From an uncultured Fodinibius sp. (lineage in GTDB: Bacteria; Bacteroidota; Rhodothermia; Balneolales; Balneolaceae): a stretch of 64,000 bases of DNA. A program made the position numbers and the translations under genes. Below, piece after piece: positions 9,145 through 17,727 of the stretch (the stretch's first letter is position 1; every line of letters begins with the position of its first letter). The notes under the pieces were generated by a model. That model was given only the letters and a program-made list of their open reading frames with translations. It was not told where the DNA came from and did not search any database. The stretch is from the NCBI GenBank assembly GCA_913057775.1, contig CAJXOG010000008.1:1-64000 (forward strand), given 5' to 3'.

Positions 9145-9173
9145 AAGCCATGCTGTTACGGCATGGCTTTTTT
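9145..9173 (+). terminator. Intrinsic terminator of the micro-peptide gene
   Basis: AAGCCATGC at 9145-9153 pairs with GCATGGCTT at 9161-9169 around a 7-base loop, and six T residues follow at 9168-9173. The U-run is on the plus strand, so it ends the transcript of the 28-residue peptide and overlaps the stop codon of the convergent CHAT gene 2. Confidence 0.85.
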
Positions 9174-12100
9174 ATTGGCCGATAAAAACAAACGGTGCCC
9201 AGTATTTAGGATGGGCATACTCAGCCCGTTGAATCATATTTTGTTTGGCTTGCTGTAAAGCTACGGGCATAATAGTTCCGCCATTATGGAGAGTGTAAAA
9301 GTCACGCATAAACCGTGCTGTAGATCGATCGTTTACCCTCCAAAGAGAGACCAGCAAGTTGCGGGCTCCTGCATATAGGAAGGCGCGACTTAGCCCAACG
9401 ATACCCTCTCCTTTTTTAAGTTTACCCATGCCGGTATTGCAGGCACTGAGCGTAACAAGGTCGCACTGCAGCTGTAGGTTATAAATCTCCGAGACATATA
9501 ACGTACCATCTTCCTGCTCCTCGGGTGGGGAAAAGAGAATTCCAGACTGTTCCGGATGCTTTTCATGCAAAAAAGCGTGGGTGGCAAAGTGAATATATCG
9601 ATAGTCAGTAAGAGATGCCTCCTTAAATGTTGATTCGGTAGCTTCTTGGTCAACAAACAGATCCGCTTCATCTTTTTTTGATTTGAGAAAGGAAAAGAAT
9701 CCGTCGGGGCTGTTAAACAGTTCCTCCAAACGTTGTGCTTCTATTTTGTTAAAAAGAAGCGGAGAAATGGGTCGACCAATCTCTGGATAGACTTCCCGGC
9801 GTTGGGAAGCGGTAAGATCTTTAAACCCGGGTGCAAAAGCTACAAGCGTTTTCTTTTTAAAAGATTTTTTCTGATGAGCCCGAAGCTCCAGGTATCCCGC
9901 TGAAGGCACGTAGCTTACGCTGTACTTGTTGAGCAAGTATGGCAGATTGTGGAATTGTTTCTTTTCACTTTTTGATGTCGGATCTGTAAGCAATGCCTCA
10001 AAGGGTAGATAGTGTAGCGAACCCGAGGGAATGATGAGGAGGTTTTCACCTGTAATATAATCTGCTATAGGATCAACGAGCTGTTGATACAGCTCATGAC
10101 TTTGTTTTGCAAAGGTATCCACCGAAGTGGTTTTGAGGGTTGTATTTCGAAAATTGGTAATGGTTTTATCCAGTAGCGAGTCAGCGGCAACTTCCTGTAT
10201 TTCAAAAGATTCCTTGCTGATTATAAAAGCATGAAGAGATTCCTCCCCAAAGAAATACGAAACTATTGTTTGAGAGGGAGTTAAATGGTTTTGCTGGATT
10301 TCCGAAATATTGGCAACAGGAGGGTCATATTTCAGACCATAGTATTTTGGGTAGTCATCTTCCAGCTTTTGGATATGATTTTGTAATGATTTCCGAGCAT
10401 GAAAAAGCGAATCCTGCAGAGATATCCTTTTCAGGGAATCGCCAGTCATGCCCCGAACCGTAAATCCGGAAAGCTGTTGTTGCAAATCTGTAACGGATGC
10501 GCGTAATTTGTTTTCGCGCTCAATAAGCGAGTCCGGAATCTGTGCAAACTTTTGATTATTCAGCTTCTGTATTTGTTCCAGCAGAATTTGGTTACGGCTC
10601 TTCTGGGCAAAATAGAATAGGTGATGCTTATAGTCTTTATCCCCAGTTTGTTGAAGGAGCGTGAGAGCAGTCTTAAATCCCTTCCGGTAGATATCAACCG
10701 TACGCTCCCGGAGTAAAAATTTTGATTTACTGCGGTCCAGCGATCGCTGTAGTTCATCGATAAAGCCCACGGCCTGCAGGTAGGTTTGCAGGGATTGGTC
10801 GAGTTGTTTAGTATTTCCACTTTGATTGCCTGCTTCATAGAGCGCTTCGCCTTTAAATCGCAAGGTGTTAAGCAGCAGTTCGGGATATACTACATTTTCG
10901 AGAGAGAGTTCCTGGAATGGACTTTCCACCTTGTAATTGGTTAGAAGCACTTCCATCGCCCGACGGTAATAATTAAGTGCTTCTTGATGGTTTTCCATAT
11001 TGGCATATATTTTACCGATTTTGGAGTAGGTGTCTCCAATAAATGGATGATTGGGAGAAAGCATCTGTCGATTGATATCGAGGTCTTGAAAGTAAAAATC
11101 GAGCGCTTTGTTATAAGCACCTTTCTGTCCATAAGCCTGGCCCAGATTGGCATAGACGTTCGCCAGCTCAGGATGTCCATCGGGAAAACGCTTTTGATAG
11201 ATGTTTTTTGATTTTAGATAGTAGGTTATGGCCTTATCATACTGCTCGATATCCGAGTATGTGGCGCCTATGTTTTGGTATCCAACGGCCACTTCCGGAT
11301 GATTTTCACCAAGCACTCTTTCTTTGATTTCCAATGATTTCTCGAGGTATTTTGCGGCCTCCTCCATCTCCCCCATTTCGGAGTAGACTACGCCAATATT
11401 GTTGTATCCGGCGGCAACCAGGCGGTGGTTTTCTCCATGGAAAGACGCCAACACATTGGTTGCGTTCATCATGTTTTCGAGTGCCCGCTGGTATTCACTT
11501 TGATAATAGTACACCAATGCCAGATTGTTATAAAGAATAGACAGGTCGGGATGGGGATTCGGAAGTCGTTGCTGATCCATCTCGAGAGCGAGCCGTAAAA
11601 ATTTGAGTGCTTTGTTATTCTGTCCCATTTTTTGATGGGCAGTGCCGCGTCCGTTATAAATACGGCTTAACAACGCTTGATCTTCAAGTCCGCTGCGATG
11701 ATAGGTATTCTGGGCATTAGAAAACTGTGTAATAGCCTTCTTGTAGTTTCCCTCTGATAAATACACCTCACCAATGCCGGTGTCCATTCGGACTCTAAAT
11801 AACGTGCTATTCTCAACCGAATCTGCCAGCGCTAATCCCTTATGATGCCAATCAAGTGCGGTTTGATATTCGGCCTTGGCCTCTGCCAAAATCCCTTTTT
11901 GATGATAATAGCGGAGTTTAAAAATATTACCATCAGGAAAGTTTTCAGTGGAAAGTGACCAGGCCTTTTCAAGAAATGTTGCGGCCGCGTCGAGATCGTC
12001 TTGGTCGGCCTTGTTCAGGCTGATCTGAAAGAGCGCATCGCGTTGCTCTTTGATGTCGGGTTGCTCCTTAAAAAAATCAGCTGCCTGCTGATAATAATAG

Positions 12101-12255
12101 GTGGAAGAGTCATACCGGGCAGCATGCTGCAGGGAATCTCCCTTTTGCAGGAGTTGTTTTCCAGAAGGGATATTCTTTACATGATCTTGTCCCCATCCCA
12201 GCAAGGGAATCGAAAGTAATAAGGCAGACAAGAAAATAATGCGATAAGCAGACAT
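9172..12255 (-). CDS. Secreted TPR-CHAT (caspase-like) protein 2
   Basis: A 1027-residue protein with a signal peptide (IIFLSALLLSIPLLGWGQ), about nine to ten TPR repeats (residues 30-450, several of the kinesin-light-chain type, e.g. YNNIGVVYSEMGEMEEAAKYLEKSLEIKERVLGENHPEV), a helical linker and a C-terminal CHAT domain. The catalytic His893 (HFATHAF) and Cys939 (LSACNTG, TGC codon at 9439-9441) are present, so the clan CD peptidase site looks intact. Architecture parallels the gene at 5943-8855, but the repeat region differs, indicating an old duplication or independent acquisition. Predicted location is the periplasm or cell surface. TPRs probably recognise a partner; the partner is unknown. 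Confidence 0.92.
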   Translation of the reverse strand: MSAYRIIFLSALLLSIPLLGWGQDHVKNIPSGKQLLQKGDSLQHAARYDSSTYYYQQAADFFKEQPDIKEQRDALFQISLNKADQDDLDAAATFLEKAWSLSTENFPDGNIFKLRYYHQKGILAEAKAEYQTALDWHHKGLALADSVENSTLFRVRMDTGIGEVYLSEGNYKKAITQFSNAQNTYHRSGLEDQALLSRIYNGRGTAHQKMGQNNKALKFLRLALEMDQQRLPNPHPDLSILYNNLALVYYYQSEYQRALENMMNATNVLASFHGENHRLVAAGYNNIGVVYSEMGEMEEAAKYLEKSLEIKERVLGENHPEVAVGYQNIGATYSDIEQYDKAITYYLKSKNIYQKRFPDGHPELANVYANLGQAYGQKGAYNKALDFYFQDLDINRQMLSPNHPFIGDTYSKIGKIYANMENHQEALNYYRRAMEVLLTNYKVESPFQELSLENVVYPELLLNTLRFKGEALYEAGNQSGNTKQLDQSLQTYLQAVGFIDELQRSLDRSKSKFLLRERTVDIYRKGFKTALTLLQQTGDKDYKHHLFYFAQKSRNQILLEQIQKLNNQKFAQIPDSLIERENKLRASVTDLQQQLSGFTVRGMTGDSLKRISLQDSLFHARKSLQNHIQKLEDDYPKYYGLKYDPPVANISEIQQNHLTPSQTIVSYFFGEESLHAFIISKESFEIQEVAADSLLDKTITNFRNTTLKTTSVDTFAKQSHELYQQLVDPIADYITGENLLIIPSGSLHYLPFEALLTDPTSKSEKKQFHNLPYLLNKYSVSYVPSAGYLELRAHQKKSFKKKTLVAFAPGFKDLTASQRREVYPEIGRPISPLLFNKIEAQRLEELFNSPDGFFSFLKSKKDEADLFVDQEATESTFKEASLTDYRYIHFATHAFLHEKHPEQSGILFSPPEEQEDGTLYVSEIYNLQLQCDLVTLSACNTGMGKLKKGEGIVGLSRAFLYAGARNLLVSLWRVNDRSTARFMRDFYTLHNGGTIMPVALQQAKQNMIQRAEYAHPKYWAPFVFIGQ

Positions 12256-12393
12256 TACCGTTTTTTACTAGCTATTCTAAGAGAATTGGCTATAAAATGC
12301 CCTTCAGGCAAATGGTATCACTAAAAGTTGAAAAATAAAAATAAAGAAATTCTACGGTGATACTACTCCGATATTTTTTTATTAAAGCAGGTG

Positions 12394-13347
12394 TTAGTCC
12401 TTAAACATAGAATTGACAAAAAGCTCTCGATCAAATACCTGCAGGTCTTCGATCTCTTCGCCAACGCCAATATATTTTACGGGCACATCCAGTTCGTTTG
12501 ATATGCCAATAACGATTCCACCCTTTGCGGTTCCATCCAGTTTGGTGAGTACGAGACCGGTGATATCTACAAAATCAGTAAAAGCTTTGGCTTGCTGCAT
12601 GGCATTTTGTCCGGTGGAGGCATCGAGGACAAGCAGTACCTCGTGGGGAGCACCGTCAACCACTTTACCCATAACCCGCTTAATTTTTGCCAGCTCGTTC
12701 ATCAACGACTTTTTGTTGTGCAGTCGTCCGGCTGTATCGACCAATGCGATATCGGCATCTTTAGCCTTAGCCGATTCCACAGTATCGTAAGCGACTGCAG
12801 CCGGATCAGCATTTTGCCCCTGCTGAATGATGGGGACTCCGGCGCGCTCACTCCAAATTTTAAGCTGGTCAACGGCCGCTGCCCGAAACGTATCGGCGGC
12901 GCCCAGCATTACATTTTTGCCCGCTTTCTTATAGAGATGAGCCAGCTTTCCGATGGAGGTTGTTTTGCCAACCCCATTGACACCTACAACCATCACAATA
13001 TGAGGCTTTTGGGGAAACTCAGCATCGAATTCAGCGGGTTTATCTGCCGAATGATCTTTGAGAAGTCCAATGATTTCTTCCCGCAGAATACGCTGCAGCT
13101 CGTCACTGTTGAGGTATTTGTCTTGAGCAACGCGCGCTTCAATCCGATCGATAATTTCGAGTGTGGTAGAAACGCCTACGTCAGAAGTAATTAAGATCTC
13201 TTCCAGTTCATCAAGCACGGCGGCATCTACCGTATCTTTGCCGGCAATGGCCTTGCCGATTTTTTTCATGATGCCGGAACGGCTTTTCTCAACCCCTTTT
13301 TCGACTTTCTCCTTTTTCTTAAGACCAATTTTTTCTAAAAAACCCAT
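12394..13347 (-). CDS. ftsY: Signal recognition particle receptor FtsY
   Basis: FtsY is the SRP GTPase receptor that docks ribosome-nascent chains at the membrane. The 317-residue protein has a short basic N-terminal A region ([19 protein letters not shown]), the helical N domain, and the G domain: [14 protein letters not shown] (G1, about 123-135), [11 protein letters not shown] (insertion/G2), DTAGRLHNK (G3), [10 protein letters not shown] (G4) and [12 protein letters not shown] (G5 and C-terminal motif). Length is typical for a form with a short A domain. The upstream neighbour on the same strand is a CDP-alcohol phosphatidyltransferase, separated by a repeat and a hairpin. Confidence 0.97.
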   Translation of the reverse strand: MGFLEKIGLKKKEKVEKGVEKSRSGIMKKIGKAIAGKDTVDAAVLDELEEILITSDVGVSTTLEIIDRIEARVAQDKYLNSDELQRILREEIIGLLKDHSADKPAEFDAEFPQKPHIVMVVGVNGVGKTTSIGKLAHLYKKAGKNVMLGAADTFRAAAVDQLKIWSERAGVPIIQQGQNADPAAVAYDTVESAKAKDADIALVDTAGRLHNKKSLMNELAKIKRVMGKVVDGAPHEVLLVLDASTGQNAMQQAKAFTDFVDITGLVLTKLDGTAKGGIVIGISNELDVPVKYIGVGEEIEDLQVFDRELFVNSMFKD

Positions 13348-13374
13348 AGTATGCTTCGTATTTAAAAACTAAAA

Positions 13375-13401
13375 TGTCATCCTGAAGTTGATCCAGGATC
13401 T
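13375..13401. repeat. REP-like palindromic repeat, copy 1
   Basis: The block TGTCATCCTGAAGTTGATCC continuing AGGATCT resembles copy 2 at 38685-38714 (GTCACCCTGAATTTATTTCA continuing GGGTCT). Both have the form GTCAyCCTGAA-N-TyCAGGrTCT with CCTG/CAGG arms. Similar short imperfect palindromes are scattered through many Bacteroidota-type genomes as I recall; here it lies between ftsY and its upstream gene. Confidence 0.6.
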
Positions 13402-13415
13402 AAAAACAAAGTTGA

Positions 13416-13435
13416 GCAGAGAGATTTATCTCTGC
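13416..13435 (-). terminator. Hairpin downstream of the phosphatidyltransferase gene
   Basis: GCAGAGA at 13416-13422 pairs with TCTCTGC at 13429-13435. On the minus strand the stem follows the stop of the gene at 13447 and is succeeded by a moderately T-rich stretch (CAACTTTGTTTTTAG). It is a plausible weak terminator. Confidence 0.5.
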
Positions 13436-13446
13436 AATTAAAATGA

Positions 13447-14037
13447 TCAGTTAAACTCCACTCCTTTGCGAATAAGATTGAAGCGATGAAGATAATCAAA
13501 GAAGGAGTAAAACATAAGGGCTACCGAAGCACCCATCAGCATAAAATGTACTTCTACTTCCTGTGGAAAGAAGAAAACTGCCATCCAGTATAATCCCAAT
13601 ACATTAACGCTTATTTTGCCAGACATAACAGCCATGGCCACCTTGCCGCGAAGGTACTGTATATATGCTGACCCGATTACAATGACGGCATCGCGACCGA
13701 CTTCGAGTAGGAAAAACCAGAGTGGAATGATATCGATGTAGGTAGCATAGAGAAACAGAAAAAAAGCACAAAATTTGTCGGCTACAGGGTCGAGAATTTT
13801 CCCCCACTCCGAAACCTGGTTGGTCATTCGGGCTACAAACCCATCCAAATAATCAGATACAATACCGTATATTACAAGTGCAGTGATGAGCCAGGTAATT
13901 TGCTGGCCATTGGTATAGTGCAGGTAAACGACGGGCACAACAATCAAAATGCGCGACAGTGAGATCAGGTTTGACCATGTAAACAGGTCCTGCTTAACGT
14001 CTATCTGCTTGTGATCTATGTTAAATGTTTCTGACAA
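13447..14037 (-). CDS. CDP-alcohol phosphatidyltransferase (PgsA-like)
   Basis: An integral membrane phospholipid synthase that exchanges CMP of a CDP-diacylglycerol for an alcohol. The full CDP-alcohol signature is visible at residues 62-87: D62-x2-D65-G66-x2-A69-R70-x8-G79-x3-D83-x3-D87, with about five to six membrane helices. At 196 residues it fits the phosphatidylglycerophosphate synthase (PgsA) group, but phosphatidylinositol- or cardiolipin-type relatives cannot be excluded. The in-frame start is TTG at 14035-14037; no ATG is available upstream. It is transcribed toward ftsY. Confidence 0.88.
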   Translation of the reverse strand: MSETFNIDHKQIDVKQDLFTWSNLISLSRILIVVPVVYLHYTNGQQITWLITALVIYGIVSDYLDGFVARMTNQVSEWGKILDPVADKFCAFFLFLYATYIDIIPLWFFLLEVGRDAVIVIGSAYIQYLRGKVAMAVMSGKISVNVLGLYWMAVFFFPQEVEVHFMLMGASVALMFYSFFDYLHRFNLIRKGVEFN

Positions 14038-14116
14038 TGGAAAACCTAATTGTTTGTTATAATTCGCGCTTATTCTGTCTCGATTGAACAGCTAAAAGAT
14101 ACATAAAAAATTTTCT

Positions 14117-14689
14117 ATGTATAATTCTGATAAACTTGTTGAACGCAAAATTTCCTCTCAAAAAGTATTTAGCGGGCGCCTGCTTCATGTTTACTTTGAT
14201 GAAGTGGAGCTGCCCGATGGAACTACTTCAACCCGGGAATGGATCAAGCATCCGGGAGCTTCGGCGGTAGTGCCCGTTTTTGAAAACGGAGACATAATGA
14301 TGGTCAAACAGTTTCGATATCCGATGTCGCAGATATTTTATGAAGTGCCCGCGGGCAAAATTGATCCCGATGAGGAGGCCGGTCCCACGGCGCGTCGCGA
14401 ACTGCAGGAAGAAGCGGGATTGACGTGCCAGCAATTTCAGTATATCGGACATTATTACCCGGGAATCGGTTACTCTGATGAAATTATCCATCTTTATACC
14501 GCCTGGGATATTACGTCATTTGAACAACAGGTTGACGACGATGAGTTTTTAATTAAAGAGCGAGTACCCTTTCAAGCTGCTGTTGAGATGGTTCATAACG
14601 GAGAAATATCAGATGGAAAAACAATGGTTGCTATTCTTCGTGCCTGGCACTGGTGGCAGCAAGAGGGTCCTTTTTCAGTAGTTCGTTAA
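14117..14689 (+). CDS. NUDIX hydrolase (ADP-ribose pyrophosphatase type)
   Basis: NUDIX enzymes hydrolyse nucleoside diphosphates linked to another moiety. The complete Nudix box is at residues 80-102: G-x5-E-x7-REL-x-EE-x-G-L (starting GKIDPDEEAG, ending ELQEEAGL). The surrounding sequence (HPGASAVVPVFENGDIMMVKQFRYP, YYPGIGYSDEIIHLY) is like ADP-ribose pyrophosphatases such as NudF, making ADP-ribose the likely substrate by family similarity. 190 residues is normal. It starts divergently from the phosphatidyltransferase and converges with a small minus-strand gene. Confidence 0.9.
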   Translation: MYNSDKLVERKISSQKVFSGRLLHVYFDEVELPDGTTSTREWIKHPGASAVVPVFENGDIMMVKQFRYPMSQIFYEVPAGKIDPDEEAGPTARRELQEEAGLTCQQFQYIGHYYPGIGYSDEIIHLYTAWDITSFEQQVDDDEFLIKERVPFQAAVEMVHNGEISDGKTMVAILRAWHWWQQEGPFSVVR

Positions 14690-14750
14690 GAGTTGGCGGT
14701 TTGCCAATTTGCCAGACGTGCTTACATTTAAATCTGATCGTAATAACTCA

Positions 14751-15044
14751 TCAATCGATAATTCCTTGGTCAACAGCCAGATCGTACAGCGATTTATGTA
14801 AATTAGTATCGGTTATATCTCCACGGTTGATAAGCTCCTCCACTTCATCGCCCCGTAGCAGCAGGATGCAGCCCATTTCGTTGAGCACTTCGTCAAACTT
14901 TCGGGGATCTGCGTTGGAAAGCTTTTCAAGATCTATCCCATCGGGACTTTTGGTGGTATTCACTAAGCAGTAAAACATGTCTTCGTCGTTATCATCGTCG
15001 CCAAATCCAAAAATTTCGAGTTTGGTATCGTCTTTTTTAAGCAT
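14751..15044 (-). CDS. Small conserved-looking acidic protein, function unknown
   Basis: A 97-residue soluble protein with an acidic N-terminus (FGFGDDDNDEDMFYCLVNTT) and a helical C-terminal half (DEVLNEMGCILLLRGDEVEELINRGDI). No signal peptide or membrane segment. It is downstream of the HTH gene by 95 bp on the same strand and may be co-transcribed. I do not recognise the family. The antisense frames here are shadows. Confidence 0.65.
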   Translation of the reverse strand: MLKKDDTKLEIFGFGDDDNDEDMFYCLVNTTKSPDGIDLEKLSNADPRKFDEVLNEMGCILLLRGDEVEELINRGDITDTNLHKSLYDLAVDQGIID

Positions 15045-15139
15045 AACAGGAGTTGAGTTTAAAATCTTTTTTGATGAGCAATTTAAAATAAGTCTCTTTT
15101 GGTTGAATAACTATTTTGTGATTAGGTAATCAATGAGAT

Positions 15140-15547
15140 TTAGGTATGGCGGTCAAGGAAATCGCGCGCTTTAATAAGTTCCACGACTTCATCAGTTTCC
15201 CTATCAAGAATGGCAACCTGAAACAAGCTTATAATAGCCTGTTCTTCAATACATTCTATGGTTTCATCGATCGTTTCACATTCTTCCTGTTCGCTGACCA
15301 AATCGTTAATGCCCTTAACAACATAACGGTAATTCTTGGGTTTCTTTTTCTGAGGACCGGATCCACCCGTAGATTCATTAAAATATTCTCGCAAGGCTTC
15401 TTCGGTTACATACCACTTCACCCCCAGCTTGCGGGCCCGTATTTTCCCCTCCCTCAGGTAGGCGCGGATTGTCATTTTACTGAGTCCCAACTGTTCATGC
15501 AGGTCATCGACGGAATAAAGGGTAAGATTGCCAACTTGCTTAGGCAT
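15140..15547 (-). CDS. Helix-turn-helix (MerR/excisionase-type) DNA-binding protein
   Basis: The N-terminal 55 residues (LYSVDDLHEQLGLSKMTIRAYLREGKIRARKLGVKWYVTEEALREYF) are the excisionase/MerR-like winged helix used to bind DNA; a linker GGSGPQKKKPKNYR follows, then an acidic C-terminal region (VSEQEECETIDETIECIEEQ). About 135 residues. The ATG at 15545-15547 is preferred over the TTG three codons upstream. There is no phage or integrase nearby, so it is probably a chromosomal regulator rather than an Xis. Target genes are unknown. Confidence 0.78.
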   Translation of the reverse strand: MPKQVGNLTLYSVDDLHEQLGLSKMTIRAYLREGKIRARKLGVKWYVTEEALREYFNESTGGSGPQKKKPKNYRYVVKGINDLVSEQEECETIDETIECIEEQAIISLFQVAILDRETDEVVELIKARDFLDRHT

Positions 15548-15901
15548 AAAGCACAAAAAAAGTTAATTTCTTAGTATTATACGCGGCTATTTCTGATTAG
15601 AAGTTAATAACAATTATATAATAGATAAAGTTTACTTACTGTTATATATATATTACTTATATATTGATTGGTGTATATCAAAAATACTTGTTCCGTATGG
15701 GGTAATTCCATTATCTTGTAAACAGTTGATTGAAAAAGAGCTCTGCAAACGCAGGGCTTTTGTTATTTTAACTCCATTCTCTGCACTATTTTCCTGTTCC
15801 CATTCTTCGGTATTATGCATCTCCTACTTTTTATAATAAGGACTTTTGATCTACGGTTATTACCTTAACGGTCTGAAGAATTTTGATCAAAGCATCAGAT
15901 T
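15548..15901. other. Gene-free A/T-rich interval with an orphan terminator
   Basis: About 350 bases without a convincing gene. The part nearest the HTH gene is strongly A/T rich (TATATATATATT around 15643-15653) and probably holds its promoter. A plus-strand terminator-like hairpin lies at 15735-15765 although no plus-strand coding region precedes it, which leaves room for a short RNA starting in the A/T-rich part. Confidence 0.5.
15735..15765 (+). terminator. Terminator-like hairpin with no gene upstream
   Basis: GCTCTGC and GCAGGGC pair (one G-U) around the tetraloop AAAC, followed by TTTTGTTATTTT. It resembles an intrinsic terminator on the plus strand. The nearest plus-strand gene begins downstream, so it might end a small RNA or attenuate transcription entering the DinB gene. 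Confidence 0.5.
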
Positions 15902-16375
15902 ATGGGATCAGATAAAACAGTTAGATCATTATTACTTGAGCAACTCGAGGGCAGAAATGCACATGTTGATTTTAATCAAGCTGTGCAGGGGCTAACCTTT
16001 AAGCAGGCGGGCATTCGTGTTGAGGGTGTTCCCCATACCATCTGGGAGCTTGTCGAGCATATCCGGATTGGTCAGGATGATATTCTGGAATTTTGCAAAA
16101 ATCCAGATTACGAAGCGCTCGACTGGCCCGATGATTACTGGCCCGAAAAGTCGAAACCTGATAGCAAAGAACAGTTTGAGGCATCTTTGGAGGCGGTACA
16201 AGACGGGATTGAAGAGATGAGCGAGCTGGTTCGAGATCCCCAAAATAATTTGCAGCAGCCCTTTTCCCATGGTGATGGGCAGACCCTATTCAGAGAGGCA
16301 ATGCTTATTGTTGATCACAATGCATATCATATTGGTCAAATAGTGCTCATTCGACGTTTGCTTGGCAGTTGGTAA
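15902..16375 (+). CDS. DinB/YfiT-like metal-dependent four-helix protein
   Basis: A 157-residue protein of the DinB superfamily. The three metal-binding histidines of the family are visible: His53 in TIWELVEHIRIG and His139/His143 in VDHNAYHIGQ. DinB-type proteins include bacillithiol or mycothiol-dependent transferases; the substrate here is unknown. It starts at the ATG at 15902. The sensor kinase begins 44 bp downstream on the same strand, so co-transcription is possible. Confidence 0.82.
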   Translation: MGSDKTVRSLLLEQLEGRNAHVDFNQAVQGLTFKQAGIRVEGVPHTIWELVEHIRIGQDDILEFCKNPDYEALDWPDDYWPEKSKPDSKEQFEASLEAVQDGIEEMSELVRDPQNNLQQPFSHGDGQTLFREAMLIVDHNAYHIGQIVLIRRLLGSW

Positions 16376-16419
16376 TTAATAGTTTTATTGACCATGAGAA
16401 AGATTAAAGTGAGTACGGT

Positions 16420-17724
16420 ATGAAAGAGATTATTCGATTTTTGCGCGAAGCTCGCATGGGATATCTGTTTTTTACCTCCCTTATAATTTTAGGAGTTGTA
16501 TTTGGTGCGTTTGAAATAATTGACCAAACGATTCTTTCCGAAACCTCTCAGCAAACCATGCAGTGGCTCTATTTTAGCCGAGGCGTTATTGTTTCTCTCT
16601 TTTTGATGGTTTGGGCCGCATGGACCGTGTATAATTACCGCGAGTACTACGAGGATCAGCTTGAAGCTACTAAAATGCGCTACAGTGATATCATTGAGCA
16701 TTCGGCTGATGCGATTATTTCTATAGATAACGAAAACCATATTACATCCTGGAATCGAGGAGCAGAAGAAATGCTCGGTTGGCAACGTGAGGAGATCCTC
16801 GGAAAGGATATAACTGAAATTGTGCCCGATGAACTTATCGAAATGCAGGAGCTGGAGTGCATTGAATTCGGGATGAAGTACAAAGGGAATGTCAGTAATT
16901 ACGAAACGGAACGACTAACAAAAACAGGTGAAAAGAAGCTGGTAAATTTGACCGAATCGTATATTCGTAATAATGACGATGAAATTGTGGGGCGCTCCCA
17001 GATTTTACGCGATCTTACGGATATCAAAATGAAAGAAGAACAGATCCAGCAATCTGAGCGGCTGGCAACGGTTGGACATATGGCTGCCGGTGTGGCCCAC
17101 GAGGTTGGCAACCCATTGACAGCTATTTCGTCTTTGGTACAGGTGTGCCAGCGCAAGACGGATGATGATTTTATTCAAGATCAGCTTAAAAAAGTGCGGG
17201 ATCATATTCAGCGCATTAATAAAATTGTCCGTGACCTGGTTGATTTTTCGCGTCCCTCAAGTATGCAGTCTGAGAATGTACAGATTAATGAAATTATCGA
17301 GTCGGCAGTAGGGTTACTCCAACACGATGCTCGTTGCCGGAATGTAGAATTTGAGATGAATTTATCCCCAAACTTTCCGCTTGTTTCCTGTGTGCCCGAT
17401 CAAATTCACCAAGTGCTGGTGAATCTGTTGCTTAATTCTGTTGATGCGATGGAAAAGCAGGATAATCCCAGGGTAACAATAGTGACGGAAGAACATGACG
17501 GCATGGCAAAACTTACGGTATCAGATATTGGAAAAGGAATTAAGGAGGAGCATAAATCTCGTATTTTTGAGCCTTTTTTTACAACTAAGGAAGTGGGAAG
17601 CGGGACCGGTTTGGGGCTTTCAGTAAGTCACGGTATTATCAACAAAATTGGAGGCTCCATTCAAGTGGAATCGGACTACGGGGAAGGAACAACATTTATT
17701 ATCAAACTACCGACTAAAAACTAA
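16420..17724 (+). CDS. NtrB-type PAS sensor histidine kinase
   Basis: Membrane sensor kinase of 434 residues: two membrane helices (about 15-35 and 52-72), a PAS domain (88-205), a dimerisation/phosphoacceptor helix with His227 in MAAGVAHEVGNPLTAI, and an HATPase domain (VLVNLLLNSVDAM, DIGKGIKEEHKSRIFEPFFTT, GTGLGLSVSHGI). It is followed after 3 bp by a sigma-54-dependent response regulator, so the two form one operon and a two-component pair. The periplasmic segment between the helices is very short, so the signal is more likely membrane or cytoplasmic (PAS) than periplasmic. The stimulus is unknown. Confidence 0.93.
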   Translation: MKEIIRFLREARMGYLFFTSLIILGVVFGAFEIIDQTILSETSQQTMQWLYFSRGVIVSLFLMVWAAWTVYNYREYYEDQLEATKMRYSDIIEHSADAIISIDNENHITSWNRGAEEMLGWQREEILGKDITEIVPDELIEMQELECIEFGMKYKGNVSNYETERLTKTGEKKLVNLTESYIRNNDDEIVGRSQILRDLTDIKMKEEQIQQSERLATVGHMAAGVAHEVGNPLTAISSLVQVCQRKTDDDFIQDQLKKVRDHIQRINKIVRDLVDFSRPSSMQSENVQINEIIESAVGLLQHDARCRNVEFEMNLSPNFPLVSCVPDQIHQVLVNLLLNSVDAMEKQDNPRVTIVTEEHDGMAKLTVSDIGKGIKEEHKSRIFEPFFTTKEVGSGTGLGLSVSHGIINKIGGSIQVESDYGEGTTFIIKLPTKN

Positions 17725-17727
17725 TTT

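Noticed and set aside
12592-13194. 200-residue open frame on the plus strand
   Set aside because: It is antisense to ftsY, whose protein is fully conserved; no ribosome site was seen.
14653-14973. 106-residue plus-strand frame after the NUDIX gene
   Set aside because: It overlaps the NUDIX end and lies antisense to the gene at 14751-15044.
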